Source of the DNA: Pararobbsia alpina_A
GTDB taxonomy: Bacteria; Pseudomonadota; Gammaproteobacteria; Burkholderiales; Burkholderiaceae
Direction: 5' to 3'
Length of the DNA: 64,000 nt
NCBI RefSeq assembly: GCF_965118125.1
Contig: NZ_OZ221288.1
Span: forward strand, 1,798,001-1,862,000
This document shows positions 1-9,319 of the stretch, in pieces. The notes under the pieces were generated by a model. That model was not told the origin of the DNA and searched no databases. It saw nothing but the letters and a program-made list of their open reading frames with translations. The stretch's first letter is position 1, and every line of letters begins with the position of its first letter. Both the position numbers and the translations under genes were made by a program.

Positions 1-1
1 T

Positions 2-955
2 GCCGACGACACGCAAACCGTCAAGGCAGGCGATCCGGTCGTCGAGCTCGACGCGGCCGATGCAAAGATCGCACTGACGAACGCAGAGGCGGCACTCGGT
101 CAGACCGTTCGCCGCGTGAGCAGTCTGTACGTGAACAACGACTACTACGCAGCGAATATCGCGCAACGGGAATCGGATCTGGTGCGAGCGCGCGACGATC
201 TGCGGCGACGCGTGGCGATTGCCAACACCGGCGGCGTATCGGCCGAAGATATCGCGCATGCCCATGATGTCGTCAACACGGCGCAAGCCGCGCTTGATGC
301 GGCACGGCAGCAGGCCAAGGCGAATCACGCGTTGACGGACCGCACAACGGTCGGGGAGCACCCGGACGTCCAGGCTGCGGCGTCGAAGGTCCGCGACGCT
401 TACCTCTGGTACGCGCGCAACACACTACCCGCGCCCGTCACGGGCTATGTCGCAAAGCGCTCGATCCAGGTGGGTCAACGCGTCTCGCCCGGCACGTCGC
501 TGATGGCCATCGTGCCGCTCGACGGCGTATGGGTCGACGCCAACTTCAAGGAAGTGCAACTGACGCGGATGCGTATCGGACAGCCCGTCACACTGACAGC
601 GGATGTCTACGGGTCGAGCGTCGAGTATCACGGCAGGATCGAAGGCTTCTCCGCCGGAACAGGTGGGGCATTCGCCACGCTGCCGGCGCAGAACGCGACG
701 GGTAACTGGATCAAGATCGTCCAGCGTCTGCCAGTGCGCATTCAGCTCGATCAGAAGGAGCTCGAAGCGCATCCGCTGCGCATTGGTCTGTCGATGCAGG
801 TCAGCGTCGATACGCACGACGACTCAGGCACGCAGCTCGGTGCGGCCATCAACACGATGTATCGCACGGATGTCTTCGCGCAGTATGGCGCGCAGGCCGA
901 CGAAGAGATCGCAAAGATCATCGCACTCAATGCGATGGATCCGTCACGGCGCTAG
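2..955 (+). CDS. emrA: EmrA/HlyD-family membrane fusion protein (5' end cut by window)
   Basis: Periplasmic adaptor of a tripartite efflux pump that would link an inner-membrane transporter to an outer-membrane channel. The frame is open from base 2, so the start and N-terminal membrane anchor lie outside the window; 317 residues remain. The visible part starts in the first lipoyl/barrel-sandwich half (V-K-A-G-D-P-V-V-E-L-D), continues through a coiled-coil hairpin (roughly residues 20-125), the second lipoyl half (A-P-V-T-G-Y-V) and the beta-barrel domain. The stretch IVPLDGVWVDANFKE is typical of EmrA rather than AcrA. The partner transporter (EmrB-like) would be expected further left or elsewhere; nothing to the right belongs to it. 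Family assignment is firm, substrate unknown. Confidence 0.9.
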   Translation, partial: ADDTQTVKAGDPVVELDAADAKIALTNAEAALGQTVRRVSSLYVNNDYYAANIAQRESDLVRARDDLRRRVAIANTGGVSAEDIAHAHDVVNTAQAALDAARQQAKANHALTDRTTVGEHPDVQAAASKVRDAYLWYARNTLPAPVTGYVAKRSIQVGQRVSPGTSLMAIVPLDGVWVDANFKEVQLTRMRIGQPVTLTADVYGSSVEYHGRIEGFSAGTGGAFATLPAQNATGNWIKIVQRLPVRIQLDQKELEAHPLRIGLSMQVSVDTHDDSGTQLGAAINTMYRTDVFAQYGAQADEEIAKIIALNAMDPSRR

Positions 956-1007
956 TCGCCAACGATCGTTAGCCCGCTAACGGCCGCTGCCCCATTCGAT
1001 TCATCCC

Positions 1008-1232
1008 TTATTGCGCAGCGGGCGTCGACGCGGGCAGCGTCTTGTCTTCCTTTTTCGACTGATCGTGCGCCGAGCTCTTGGACTTGAGCGCCTTCTTCTG
1101 CGCCGCACGCTGCGTATCCTGCATTTGTCGGGTGATCGGCGGTCCCGCTTGCGCGAGCGCCTCGCCAACGAGCATCGCTCCCGACACGACGCATATCGCG
1201 ACCACCGGCACCGCCACGCGCAATCCGTTCAT
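1008..1232 (-). CDS. Small secreted/periplasmic hypothetical protein
   Basis: Codes for 74 residues from an ATG preceded by a strong ribosome site (GGGAGGG, about 5 bases upstream). The first 28 residues form a Sec signal peptide (hydrophobic V-P-V-V-A-I-C-V-V core, likely cut after ALA-QA). The mature part is short and rich in Lys, Gln, Ser and Ala (QKKALKSKSSAHDQSKKEDK), with no recognised domain. It faces away from glycogen phosphorylase and converges on the efflux adaptor. I do not recognise a family. The signal peptide and ribosome site make it a likely real gene. Confidence 0.6.
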   Translation of the reverse strand: MNGLRVAVPVVAICVVSGAMLVGEALAQAGPPITRQMQDTQRAAQKKALKSKSSAHDQSKKEDKTLPASTPAAQ

Positions 1233-1395
1233 ATCGCCCTCCCGGCGCAAGCGCGGACACGACGGCGCGATCGCATGCCGGCGTGTCAACGATTCGACAT
1301 ACAACTGGACCACTCTTGCACTTCTGCACGGCAAAACGCGCTGCCCTGCTGAACCGTCGGCGGCAGCTTGATCAATGCAAAGACAAGGATAGTCC

Positions 1396-3885
1396 ATGGA
1401 TGACTTGCCCACCTTAGCATCGCCAATCGACGTGGAGCCCGCGCGCAGCGGCCTCGGCGTTGCGGCACTGCAGCGCGATATCGTCGACAACCTGATCTGC
1501 CTGCAGACGCGCTATCCAGAGATCGCGACGCCGCACGACTGGTACATGGCGCTCGCCTACGCCGTGCGCGACCGGATGATGACGCGCCGCGTCGCCACCA
1601 CTCACGCCTATGTGGCCCGCGGGGCCAAAGTCGCCTGCTATCTGTCCGCCGAGTTTCTGATCGGCCCTCAGCTCGGCAACAACCTGATCAACCTCGGTAT
1701 CGAAACCAACGCGCGGCTCGCACTTCACGCGCTGGGCCAGGATCTCGATGCGCTGATCGCCATCGAAGAGGAGCCCGGCCTCGGCAACGGCGGCCTCGGA
1801 CGCCTTGCCGCCTGTTATCTCGACTCGCTCTCGACCCTCGAGATTCCGGCGATCGGCTACGGCATCCGCTACGAATTCGGCATTTTCGATCAGGAGATCC
1901 GCGACGGCTGGCAAGTCGAAGTCACCGACAAATGGCTGCAGAAGGGCAACCCGTGGGAAATCCTGCGTCCGGATGTGGCGTTCTATGTGAACTTTGGCGG
2001 AAGGACAGAGCAAGGTACCGACGCTCAGGGCCGCTTCGTCGTTCGCTGGATTCCGGCCTATACGGTCAAGGGTGTCGCGTGCGATACGCCGATGCCGGGT
2101 TTCCGCGTCAACACATGCAACACGCTCAGACTCTGGAAGAGTGAAGCGGTCGAGTCGTTCGACCTGCAGGATTTCAACGCCGGCGATTACTACGAGGCCG
2201 TGCACGAGAAGGTCCGGTCGGAAACGCTATCGAAGGTCCTCTATCCGAACGACGAGCCTGAAGCCGGCAAGCGCCTGCGGCTCGCGCAGCAGTACTTCTT
2301 TGTCTCGTGCTCGCTGCAGGACATGCTGCGCTTGCTCGAACTCAAAGGCGAGCCCGTTGAACGCCTGGCCGAGAATTTCACGGCGCAGCTCAACGATACG
2401 CACCCGTCGATCGCCGTCGCCGAACTGATGCGTCTGCTCGTCGACGAACGTCAGATGCCGTGGGACGACGCATGGGAAATCACGCGCCACACGCTCGCCT
2501 ATACCAATCACACCTTGTTGCCCGAAGCGCTGGAAACATGGGGGCTGCCCCTGTTTCAAGGTCTGCTGCCGCGACTCCTCGACATCATCTACGAAATCAA
2601 TCGCCGCTTTCTCGACGAAGTCAGGCAACGCTTCCCGGGCGACGACGCACGGATCGCGCGCATGTCGATGATCGACGAGCACGGAGAGAAGCGCGTTCGC
2701 ATGGCGAACCTCGCCACCGTCGGCAGTCATGCCGTCAATGGCGTTGCGGCATTGCATTCGAAGCTGCTCGAACAAACCGTGCTGCGCGACTTTGCCGAGA
2801 TGTGGCCCGAACGGTTTCTCAACGTCACCAACGGCGTGACGCCTCGGCGCTTTGTCTCGCTAAGCAACCCCGGCCTCGGCACACTGCTCGACGAAACGAT
2901 TGGCGAAGGCTGGGTGACCGATCTCTCGAAGCTTCGCAAGCTCGAAACGCACTCCGGCGACGCCGCGTTTCAGGATCGCTGGCACCGCGCGAAGCAAGCC
3001 AACAAGGACAGGCTCGCGGCCAATATCCGTAGCGCGACCGGCATCGTGGTCGACCCTTCGGCGCTCTTCGATATTCAGGTCAAACGGATCCACGAATACA
3101 AGCGCCAGCATCTAAACGCATTGTTTATCGTTGCGCTTTACTTGCGTCTGCGACGCGACCCGCACCTTGCACTGACACCGCGCTGCTTTGTCTTTGGCGG
3201 CAAGGCCGCGCCCGGCTATGCAATGGCCAAGCTCATCATCCGCCTGATCAATGGCATCGCCGAGGTCGTCAACAACGACCCCGTCGTGGGCGATCGCATC
3301 AAGGTCGTGTTCTTCCCCGATTTCAACGTGAGGAATGCGCACTTCATTTATCCGGCCGCCGACCTGTCCGAGCAAATCTCCACGGCCGGAAAGGAAGCGT
3401 CGGGCACGGGCAATATGAAGTTCATGATGAACGGCGCACTGACCATCGGCACGCTGGATGGCGCCAATGTCGAGATCCGCGAGGAAGTCGGCGACGAGAA
3501 TTTCTTCCTGTTCGGTCTGACGGCGGACGAAGTGGCGCGCGTAAAAGCAGAGGGTTATCGTCCGGGCGACTACGCTAATTCGAATGACACGCTGCGCGAG
3601 GCGCTCGATCTGATCGCCAGCGGACACTTCTCGCGCGGCGATCGCGAGATGTTCCGGCCGCTTGTCGACAACCTGCTGTATGCGGATCCGTTCCTGGTGC
3701 TCGCCGACTACGCGTCGTACGTGGCGCGCCAGGAGGACGTCAGCGCCGCCTGGCAAGAGCCGCAGCGCTGGACCCGCATGTCGATCCTCAATACCGCCTA
3801 CTCGGGCAAGTTCTCTTCGGATCGTGCGATCGCGCAGTATTGCCAGCAGATCTGGAACGTGCGGCCGGTGAAGATCGCGCTATGA
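1396..3885 (+). CDS. glgP: Glycogen/maltodextrin phosphorylase
   Basis: Cytoplasmic GT35 enzyme, 829 residues, that removes glucose-1-phosphate from alpha-1,4-glucan chains using pyridoxal phosphate. Full length for the family. The PLP-lysine motif EASGTGNMKFMMNGAL is intact near residue 675, as are the glycan-phosphorylase blocks EEEPGLGNGGLGRLAACYLDS and KRIHEYKRQHLN. The ATG at 1396 follows an AAGGA site seven bases upstream. The last six bases overlap the convergent gene. No other glycogen genes are nearby, so it appears to be a single-gene unit here. Glycogen versus maltodextrin preference cannot be read from the sequence. Confidence 0.96.
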   Translation: MDDLPTLASPIDVEPARSGLGVAALQRDIVDNLICLQTRYPEIATPHDWYMALAYAVRDRMMTRRVATTHAYVARGAKVACYLSAEFLIGPQLGNNLINLGIETNARLALHALGQDLDALIAIEEEPGLGNGGLGRLAACYLDSLSTLEIPAIGYGIRYEFGIFDQEIRDGWQVEVTDKWLQKGNPWEILRPDVAFYVNFGGRTEQGTDAQGRFVVRWIPAYTVKGVACDTPMPGFRVNTCNTLRLWKSEAVESFDLQDFNAGDYYEAVHEKVRSETLSKVLYPNDEPEAGKRLRLAQQYFFVSCSLQDMLRLLELKGEPVERLAENFTAQLNDTHPSIAVAELMRLLVDERQMPWDDAWEITRHTLAYTNHTLLPEALETWGLPLFQGLLPRLLDIIYEINRRFLDEVRQRFPGDDARIARMSMIDEHGEKRVRMANLATVGSHAVNGVAALHSKLLEQTVLRDFAEMWPERFLNVTNGVTPRRFVSLSNPGLGTLLDETIGEGWVTDLSKLRKLETHSGDAAFQDRWHRAKQANKDRLAANIRSATGIVVDPSALFDIQVKRIHEYKRQHLNALFIVALYLRLRRDPHLALTPRCFVFGGKAAPGYAMAKLIIRLINGIAEVVNNDPVVGDRIKVVFFPDFNVRNAHFIYPAADLSEQISTAGKEASGTGNMKFMMNGALTIGTLDGANVEIREEVGDENFFLFGLTADEVARVKAEGYRPGDYANSNDTLREALDLIASGHFSRGDREMFRPLVDNLLYADPFLVLADYASYVARQEDVSAAWQEPQRWTRMSILNTAYSGKFSSDRAIAQYCQQIWNVRPVKIAL

Positions 3886-4374
3886 GAAGAACATGGCGAC
3901 GCGCGTGAACAGCAACTTGAAGAGGAACGACGGCGGAAACGTCCGATAGCTCGGCGGGTCTGTCGCCAGTGGCCCCGGTTTCGGCCGGAATCGGGTCTGG
4001 ATATGCATCTGTATCGGAGGCGCCGCGCCTTGCACGCGTCTCCGATACGCAGATATCCAATGACCCTTTTCGAAGTCCGCGTACATCGCTGAGTTGCAGC
4101 AGCCGGCGACGACGCGCTTGGTCGGCGACTCTGCCTGCAGACGCATGTCACGCAGCCACTCGGCACCCTTCGTACATGTGAAGCGGTCGCGGCGATACAG
4201 CACGTAGGCCGTTCCTCCGTCGCGCTCCGCGACGGGCGCGGCGCCGGGAAGCATCTCGATCAGACGAGCGCCTCGCTGGCAATCGTCGCAATGGCACACT
4301 GTCGTCACGATGGGCGTCCCGGTTGCCTGGCATTCCACCTTTCCACATGAGCACGCTATACGCATTGTTGTCAT
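3880..4374 (-). CDS. GFA-like (glutathione-dependent formaldehyde-activating fold) cysteine-rich protein
   Basis: 164 residues with the Cys pattern of the GFA/CENP-V zinc fold: C-S-C-G-K-V-E-C near the N-terminus, then C-H-C-D-D-C-Q, and a later G-C-C. Members often bind zinc; many have no known activity, and formaldehyde activation should not be assumed. The C-terminal third (after about residue 115) ends in a hydrophobic, aromatic tail not usual for the fold. I chose the ATG at 4374; a second ATG three codons later (4365) is equally possible and neither has a strong ribosome site. It overlaps the end of glycogen phosphorylase by six bases, tail to tail. Confidence 0.75.
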   Translation of the reverse strand: MTTMRIACSCGKVECQATGTPIVTTVCHCDDCQRGARLIEMLPGAAPVAERDGGTAYVLYRRDRFTCTKGAEWLRDMRLQAESPTKRVVAGCCNSAMYADFEKGHWISAYRRRVQGAAPPIQMHIQTRFRPKPGPLATDPPSYRTFPPSFLFKLLFTRVAMFFS

Positions 4375-4564
4375 TGAGGTCGTCCCTGGTTTCCGGCGAC
4401 GTTGAACATAGCATGACGTTGAGCCTCGTGTGAACACGCCGGCTGACCGTGACGTGACAGCGGCATGGCGCAGAGTGCTAATCCCCTATAGATCCCGGGC
4501 AACAGGTTGACTGACGTTCAGGCTTTGGCACACTTCGGGGATTACCCAACCCAGCCTCGTCGCC

Positions 4565-5803
4565 ATGACCGCAATCCGATTGCGTGTGTTTGCCGTTTTT
4601 TCGCTCGGCTATTTCGTTTCGTACCTGTTTCGTGGCGTCAACCTGGGCTTTGCGCCCTTTCTGACCAAAGAGCTGGGGTTGACTGCAACCAACCTGGGTA
4701 CGCTTACGAGCCTGTACTTCCTCGGCTTCGCGGGCGCGCAGATTCCCGCAGGCGTCTTGCTCGATCATTTTGGCGCCCGGCGCGTGACCTCGTCGGTCAT
4801 GCTGTTCGCGGCAGCGGGCGCGGCCTGCTTCGCGCTGTCCCACAGCATGCCGGGCCTGATGCTCGGGCGATTGCTGATTGGTGTTGGCGCGTCGGTCTGT
4901 CTCGGCGGTGCATTCAAGGCGACGGCGCAGTATTTTCCCGTCGCTCAGCTGACGTTGATCAACGGCCTCGTGATGGCGGTCGGCGGTCTGGGCGGCGTGG
5001 CCGTCGGCACGCCGCTGACGCGGTTGTTGATGGTCATGCCCTGGCGGTCAGTCGGTCTGGGCCTCGCGATTTTCACGGCCTGCGTCGCAGCCACGATCTG
5101 GATCGGTGGGCCACGGTCCGGCCCCAATGCATCGCGCGCAACGGTGGCTGACCAGTTCAGGGGCACGCTGCACATTCTCAGAAGCCGCGCGTTCTGGAAA
5201 GTGGCGACGTTCTCCGGTCTGACACAGGCGGTGTTCTACGCGATGCAATCGCTTTGGGTCGGCGCGTTTCTCCGCGATGTCGTACCGTCGACCGCGGCGA
5301 ACGGTACGGCGCGAATCGGAGCGATGATCTCGGTCCTTGGCGCAGCCTTTATCGCCGGAAATATCGGCTTCGGCGCGCTCGCGCGAACCTTCGAACGACG
5401 GGGTGTTCGAGTGCAGATCTTCTCCGGCATCACCATGCTGCTGTACGTCGTCGTGCAGGCCTTGCTCGCCGCGCGCGTCCCGGTCCCGGAACCCGTCCTG
5501 TGGGCCGCCTACGGCGCATTGGGCGGCACCGGGATCCTGACCTACACGGTGCTCGCCGAATACTTTCCCGCCAGCCTGCTGGGCCGCGCCAACACGACGT
5601 TCACCCTGGTGATCTTCGTCGGCATTTTCGTTGCCCAGAACGCAATTGGTGCCGCCTTGAGTCACTGGCCGATGGTCGACGGCCACTATCCGGCCGTCGC
5701 GCATCAAACGGTGTGGGCGGCCCTTGTCGTGATCCAGCTCCTCGGCGCGCTGTGGTACTTCGTGCCGGGCCGAAAAGCATCGTCCACGGCGGCACCCGTA
5801 TAG
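4565..5803 (+). CDS. Major facilitator superfamily transporter
   Basis: Inner-membrane permease, 412 residues, with the 12-segment layout of the MFS. The loop 2-3 signature G-x-L-L-D-H-F-G-A-R-R is present at about residues 62-73 and GRLLIGVGASVCLGG marks segment 4. The N-terminus (S-Y-L-F-R-G-V-N) resembles CynX/NNP-type sugar-phosphate or organic anion porters. No operon partner shows the substrate. The start has only a weak ribosome site, but upstream in-frame sequence does not extend the first transmembrane segment. Confidence 0.87.
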   Translation: MTAIRLRVFAVFSLGYFVSYLFRGVNLGFAPFLTKELGLTATNLGTLTSLYFLGFAGAQIPAGVLLDHFGARRVTSSVMLFAAAGAACFALSHSMPGLMLGRLLIGVGASVCLGGAFKATAQYFPVAQLTLINGLVMAVGGLGGVAVGTPLTRLLMVMPWRSVGLGLAIFTACVAATIWIGGPRSGPNASRATVADQFRGTLHILRSRAFWKVATFSGLTQAVFYAMQSLWVGAFLRDVVPSTAANGTARIGAMISVLGAAFIAGNIGFGALARTFERRGVRVQIFSGITMLLYVVVQALLAARVPVPEPVLWAAYGALGGTGILTYTVLAEYFPASLLGRANTTFTLVIFVGIFVAQNAIGAALSHWPMVDGHYPAVAHQTVWAALVVIQLLGALWYFVPGRKASSTAAPV

Positions 5804-6211
5804 TCATCGCTCGCGCCTTCGATTCGATCCGGCCAGGATCGGGTTGGAGGGGCCCTACAGAAGGCATACAAAGGTATGCCCGACCTCTCGATTGGTTCGA
5901 GTCGGCTCACCACGCCATGCCGGCGCGCGGCGTGAGCCATTGCAAAAATACGCTTTTGCATCAAGCAGATATCTCACCCGGAAAGCGTCTGACGGTGAGG
6001 TCTGCGCGTCCGTCATCGCTCTGCGACGCCATTCAAGCGTGTGCATCATGAAAAGCGTTGGCACGCGCGTCACCCTTCGCAGCGACCAATGCGGTAGCGA
6101 CACATGCGTGCGCTCGCACCGCCCCATCGATCAGTGATACTGAATAACCGGGAACACCTCCCTGAGGCGCGATAGCGTCATTCACGCGAATGATTCCCGG
6201 CAGGAGCTTCC
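5804..6211. other. Intergenic region, 408 bp
   Basis: Between the MFS transporter and the epoxide hydrolase. Short reading frames exist on both strands (for example 5855-6127 on the minus strand) but none has a ribosome site, a recognisable motif or a convincing composition. It probably holds the promoter of the hydrolase; I could not pick out a clear -35/-10 pair. Confidence 0.4.
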
Positions 6212-7531
6212 ATGCCGGACGATACCCTTCTCCCCCTGCCTTCACGCCGTCGTGTCATCGGCACGGCTGCTGCCGCGATCGCGGCCAGCATGCTAAGCCG
6301 CATGTCGTTCGCCGACACCTCCATCACGTCGGTGGCGCAGTCAGCGAGCGGCGGCAAGACTGCGATTAGACCGCTGCGCATTCATGCATCGGACGCGCAG
6401 CTTGCCGACCTGCGCAGACGCGTCAAAGCCACGGTATGGCCCGAGCGCGAGACGGTCACCGATGCCTCCCAGGGCGTGCAGCTCGCCACGATGCAGCATG
6501 TTGCGCAGTATTGGGACACGCAATATGACTGGCGCAAGGTCGAGACACGGCTCAATGCCCTGCCGCAATTCGTGACCGAGATCGACGGGCTCGATATTCA
6601 CTTTATCCACGTGCGATCGAAGGAATCCGGCGCACTGCCGATGATCGTCACCCACGGCTGGCCCGGGTCCATCATCGAACAACTGAAGATCATCGGCCCG
6701 TTGACCAACCCTGCCGCGCACGGCGGTACCGCCGCCGATGCATTCGACGTCGTCATCCCGTCGCTTCCGGGCTATGGATTTTCGGGCAAGCCAACGGCCA
6801 CGGGATGGGACCCGGCTCGTATCGCAAAGGCATGGGTCGAACTCATGAGTCGGCTCGGTTATACGCGCTATGTGGCCCAAGGCGGAGATTGGGGTAACGC
6901 CGTCACCGAGCAAATGGCGCTGCTCACGCCGCCGGGCTTGCTCGCCATTCACACGAACATGCCGGCGACCGTGCCGGACGATATCGCCAACGCACTCAAA
7001 GACGGCAACCCGCCGCCGGCAGGCTTGTCGCCCGATGAGAAGCACGCCTACGATCAACTCGACTCCTTCTACAAACACGGACTCGGCTACGCCGAGGAAA
7101 TGGCCAACCGCCCGCAGACGCTCTACGGGATCCAGGACTCCCCGATCGGCCTCGCGGCATGGATGCTCGATCACGACGCCGCAAGCCAGGCATTGATCGC
7201 GCGCGTGTTCGACGGCGCCTCCGAAGGCCTGACGAAGGACGACGTGCTCGACAATGTCACGCTGTACTGGCTCACGCAAACGGGCGTCTCTTCCGCGCGG
7301 CTCTATTGGGAAAACAAATTCGTATTCTTTGCGCCCAAGCATGTGACGCTCCCCGTCGCGGTCAGCGTGTTTCCGGACGAGATCTATTCAGCGCCGCAAA
7401 GCTGGGCGGAGAAAGCGTATCCGAAGCTGATTCACTACAACCGGCTTCCCAAGGGCGGGCATTTCGCCGCGTGGGAACAGCCGCAGACATTTACCGAAGA
7501 GGTCCGTGCAAGCTTCCATTCGTTTCGTTGA
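6212..7531 (+). CDS. Tat-exported epoxide hydrolase (EHN-domain alpha/beta hydrolase)
   Basis: 439 residues. A twin-arginine signal (S-R-R-R-V-I-G, then an Ala-rich core) at residues 11-36 predicts folded export to the periplasm. An epoxide-hydrolase N-terminal domain follows, starting IRPLRIHASDAQLADLRRR. The catalytic elements of the fold are present: oxyanion-hole HGWPGS near residue 148, nucleophile Asp in QGGDWGNAV near 224, and the charge-relay His in KGGHFAAWEQP near 415. It would open epoxides to diols; juvenile-hormone/microsomal-type enzymes are the closest architecture. Ribosome site AGGAG sits six bases before the ATG. Exported members are less common than cytosolic ones. Confidence 0.9.
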   Translation: MPDDTLLPLPSRRRVIGTAAAAIAASMLSRMSFADTSITSVAQSASGGKTAIRPLRIHASDAQLADLRRRVKATVWPERETVTDASQGVQLATMQHVAQYWDTQYDWRKVETRLNALPQFVTEIDGLDIHFIHVRSKESGALPMIVTHGWPGSIIEQLKIIGPLTNPAAHGGTAADAFDVVIPSLPGYGFSGKPTATGWDPARIAKAWVELMSRLGYTRYVAQGGDWGNAVTEQMALLTPPGLLAIHTNMPATVPDDIANALKDGNPPPAGLSPDEKHAYDQLDSFYKHGLGYAEEMANRPQTLYGIQDSPIGLAAWMLDHDAASQALIARVFDGASEGLTKDDVLDNVTLYWLTQTGVSSARLYWENKFVFFAPKHVTLPVAVSVFPDEIYSAPQSWAEKAYPKLIHYNRLPKGGHFAAWEQPQTFTEEVRASFHSFR

Positions 7532-7546
7532 GTGTGTCGTTCATTG

Positions 7547-7583
7547 TTTTGTTGAATGTTTGAGTGAATGTTGGGTTGAATGT
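7547..7583. repeat. Three short degenerate tandem units (GTTGAATGT type)
   Basis: Just after the epoxide hydrolase stop, GTTGAATGT, GAGTGAATGT and GGGTTGAATGT follow each other with an 11-12 base period. The tract is in non-coding sequence and looks like slippage-derived repetition. No function can be assigned. Confidence 0.5.
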
Positions 7584-7723
7584 CGTGCTGGATGGCGGCC
7601 TGGTTGACTCACTAACTCGCTGCCTCGCTGCCTCTTTCACACCTGGCACCTTCGATAAGGGATGACACTTCAGGGCGACAACACCTTGAGGCATCATTCG
7701 CCTGGTAGCCTGCGGGCTGCAGG

Positions 7724-7743
7724 ACTCGGGATAACTCGGGATA
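7724..7743. repeat. Perfect 10-bp tandem duplication upstream of amidase
   Basis: ACTCGGGATA occurs twice in direct succession, ending 26 bases before the amidase start. It is close enough to lie in the leader or promoter of that gene. It may be a duplicated operator or simple slippage. Confidence 0.5.
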
Positions 7744-7769
7744 ACAACCGCTCTTATCGGAGGTGCACC

Positions 7770-9230
7770 TTGAGCTTCGCCACAGCACGCGCATTGATCG
7801 ACGCTTTGCAGTCCCGCAAGGTCTCCGCGGTCGAATTGTTCGATGACGCGGTGGCGCGCATCGAACGCCATGACGGGCAAATCAATGCGGTGGTGGTCAG
7901 AGACTTCGAGCGTGCGCGCCAGAGTGCCGTCGATGCCGACGCCGCGATCGCGCGCGGTGAGCGTCGACCCTTGCTCGGCCTGCCGATGACGGTCAAGGAA
8001 TCGTTTGACGTCATCGGCATGCCAAAAACCTGGGGCCTGCCCGGCACAGGCAGCGTCAAAGCTTCCGATGAGGCGGTCGCCGTCCAGCGGCTCAGGCAGG
8101 CCGGTGCCGTGATCATCGGGAAGTCCAATATTTCGACCATGCTGTCGGACTGGCAGTCGTATAACGCGGTCTATGGGGTGACGAACAACCCCTGGGATCT
8201 CGCGCGCACGCCAGGCGGATCGTCAGGCGGATCTGCAGCGGTGCTGGCTGCGGGGTTCGTCCCGCTGGAACTCGGTAGCGACATCGGTGGTTCCCTGCGC
8301 GTGCCGGCTCATTGCTGCGGCATCTACTCGCACAAGCCGACCCATGGCCTGATCCCGCTGCGAGGCGCCGCGCCCCCGGGCGTACCGACGCTGTCGATCG
8401 GTGTCGATCCGGACCTTGTCGTCGCGGGCCCGATGGCGCGAAGCGCAGGCGATCTCGCTCTGGCACTCGATGTCCTGGCCGGTCCGGATGACGCCGAGGC
8501 GATCGCCTATCGGCTCAGTCTCCCCGCGCCGCGGCACACGCGTCTTGCGGACTTCAAGGTCTTTGTATTCGACGACCATCCGATGATGCCGCTGTCGGAC
8601 GAGGTGCGGACCGCGACACAACGTTTCAGGGAACGGCTCGAGCATGCCGGCTGCACGGTCTCGTCGAAGAGCGATCTGCTTCCGGATCTCGAGACCGTAA
8701 TGCGCACGTTCGGGCAGCGGCTGCTCGGATTTATCGGCGGCAGGATGCCGCCGCAGCAATACGAGGCGATTCGGGCGCGCGTGGCTGGACTGGCAAAGAC
8801 GGATACGAGCGACGCGGCGATGGAGCAGCGCAACCTCGTGCTCAGCCACCGTGACTGGCTCGAGGCCGATAGCGCGCGCACGGGGGTGCTTCACCAATGG
8901 CGTCAGTTCTTCAAGCAATGGGATGTGGTGGTGTGTCCGATCCTGCCGGTGCCCGCTTACCGCCACGACCACTCGGATATGTCGACCCGGACGCTCGAGA
9001 TCGACGGCACACCGTATCCGTACACGATTCAGGCGGTATGGCAGTGCGTCGCCACGCTGCCCGGACTTCCATCGACGGCCTTCCCTGTGGGTCTCGGAGC
9101 GAGTGGACTGCCGATTGGCCTGCAAGCGATCGGACCTTACCTCGAAGACCGTACGCCGATCGCCTTCGCCGAACTCGTCGAGCAGGCATTCGGCGGCTTT
9201 GTGCCGCCTCCGGCGTTCTCGCAGGTCTGA
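7770..9230 (+). CDS. Amidase signature family hydrolase
   Basis: 486 residues, cytoplasmic. It carries the Ser-cisSer-Lys triad of the family: Lys in TVKESFDV (about residue 77), the glycine/serine loop TPGGSSGGSAA (about 150-160) and the nucleophile region SDIGGSLRVPAHCCG (about 170-185). It would hydrolyse an amide to an acid and ammonia; the substrate cannot be told. I use the TTG at 7770 because a GGAGGT site lies five bases upstream and the family fold begins right there (FATARALIDALQS). An upstream ATG at 7662 has no ribosome site and adds 36 residues without similarity. Confidence 0.9.
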   Translation: MSFATARALIDALQSRKVSAVELFDDAVARIERHDGQINAVVVRDFERARQSAVDADAAIARGERRPLLGLPMTVKESFDVIGMPKTWGLPGTGSVKASDEAVAVQRLRQAGAVIIGKSNISTMLSDWQSYNAVYGVTNNPWDLARTPGGSSGGSAAVLAAGFVPLELGSDIGGSLRVPAHCCGIYSHKPTHGLIPLRGAAPPGVPTLSIGVDPDLVVAGPMARSAGDLALALDVLAGPDDAEAIAYRLSLPAPRHTRLADFKVFVFDDHPMMPLSDEVRTATQRFRERLEHAGCTVSSKSDLLPDLETVMRTFGQRLLGFIGGRMPPQQYEAIRARVAGLAKTDTSDAAMEQRNLVLSHRDWLEADSARTGVLHQWRQFFKQWDVVVCPILPVPAYRHDHSDMSTRTLEIDGTPYPYTIQAVWQCVATLPGLPSTAFPVGLGASGLPIGLQAIGPYLEDRTPIAFAELVEQAFGGFVPPPAFSQV

Positions 9231-9319
9231 AGCCGGAGCATTGAAACCGTCCGGCCGGACAACGACACATCCAGGCCCATGCGCCGTGAAGCGGGTGCCG
9301 AACCTCGCACCCTTTTCGC

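Noticed and set aside
6341..7342. 333-codon open frame on the minus strand
   Set aside because: Antisense to the epoxide hydrolase with all its catalytic motifs; no independent evidence.
9249..9260. 12-bp palindrome GTCCGGCCGGAC between convergent amidase and cysC
   Set aside because: Too short and without a T run on either side to be called a terminator.
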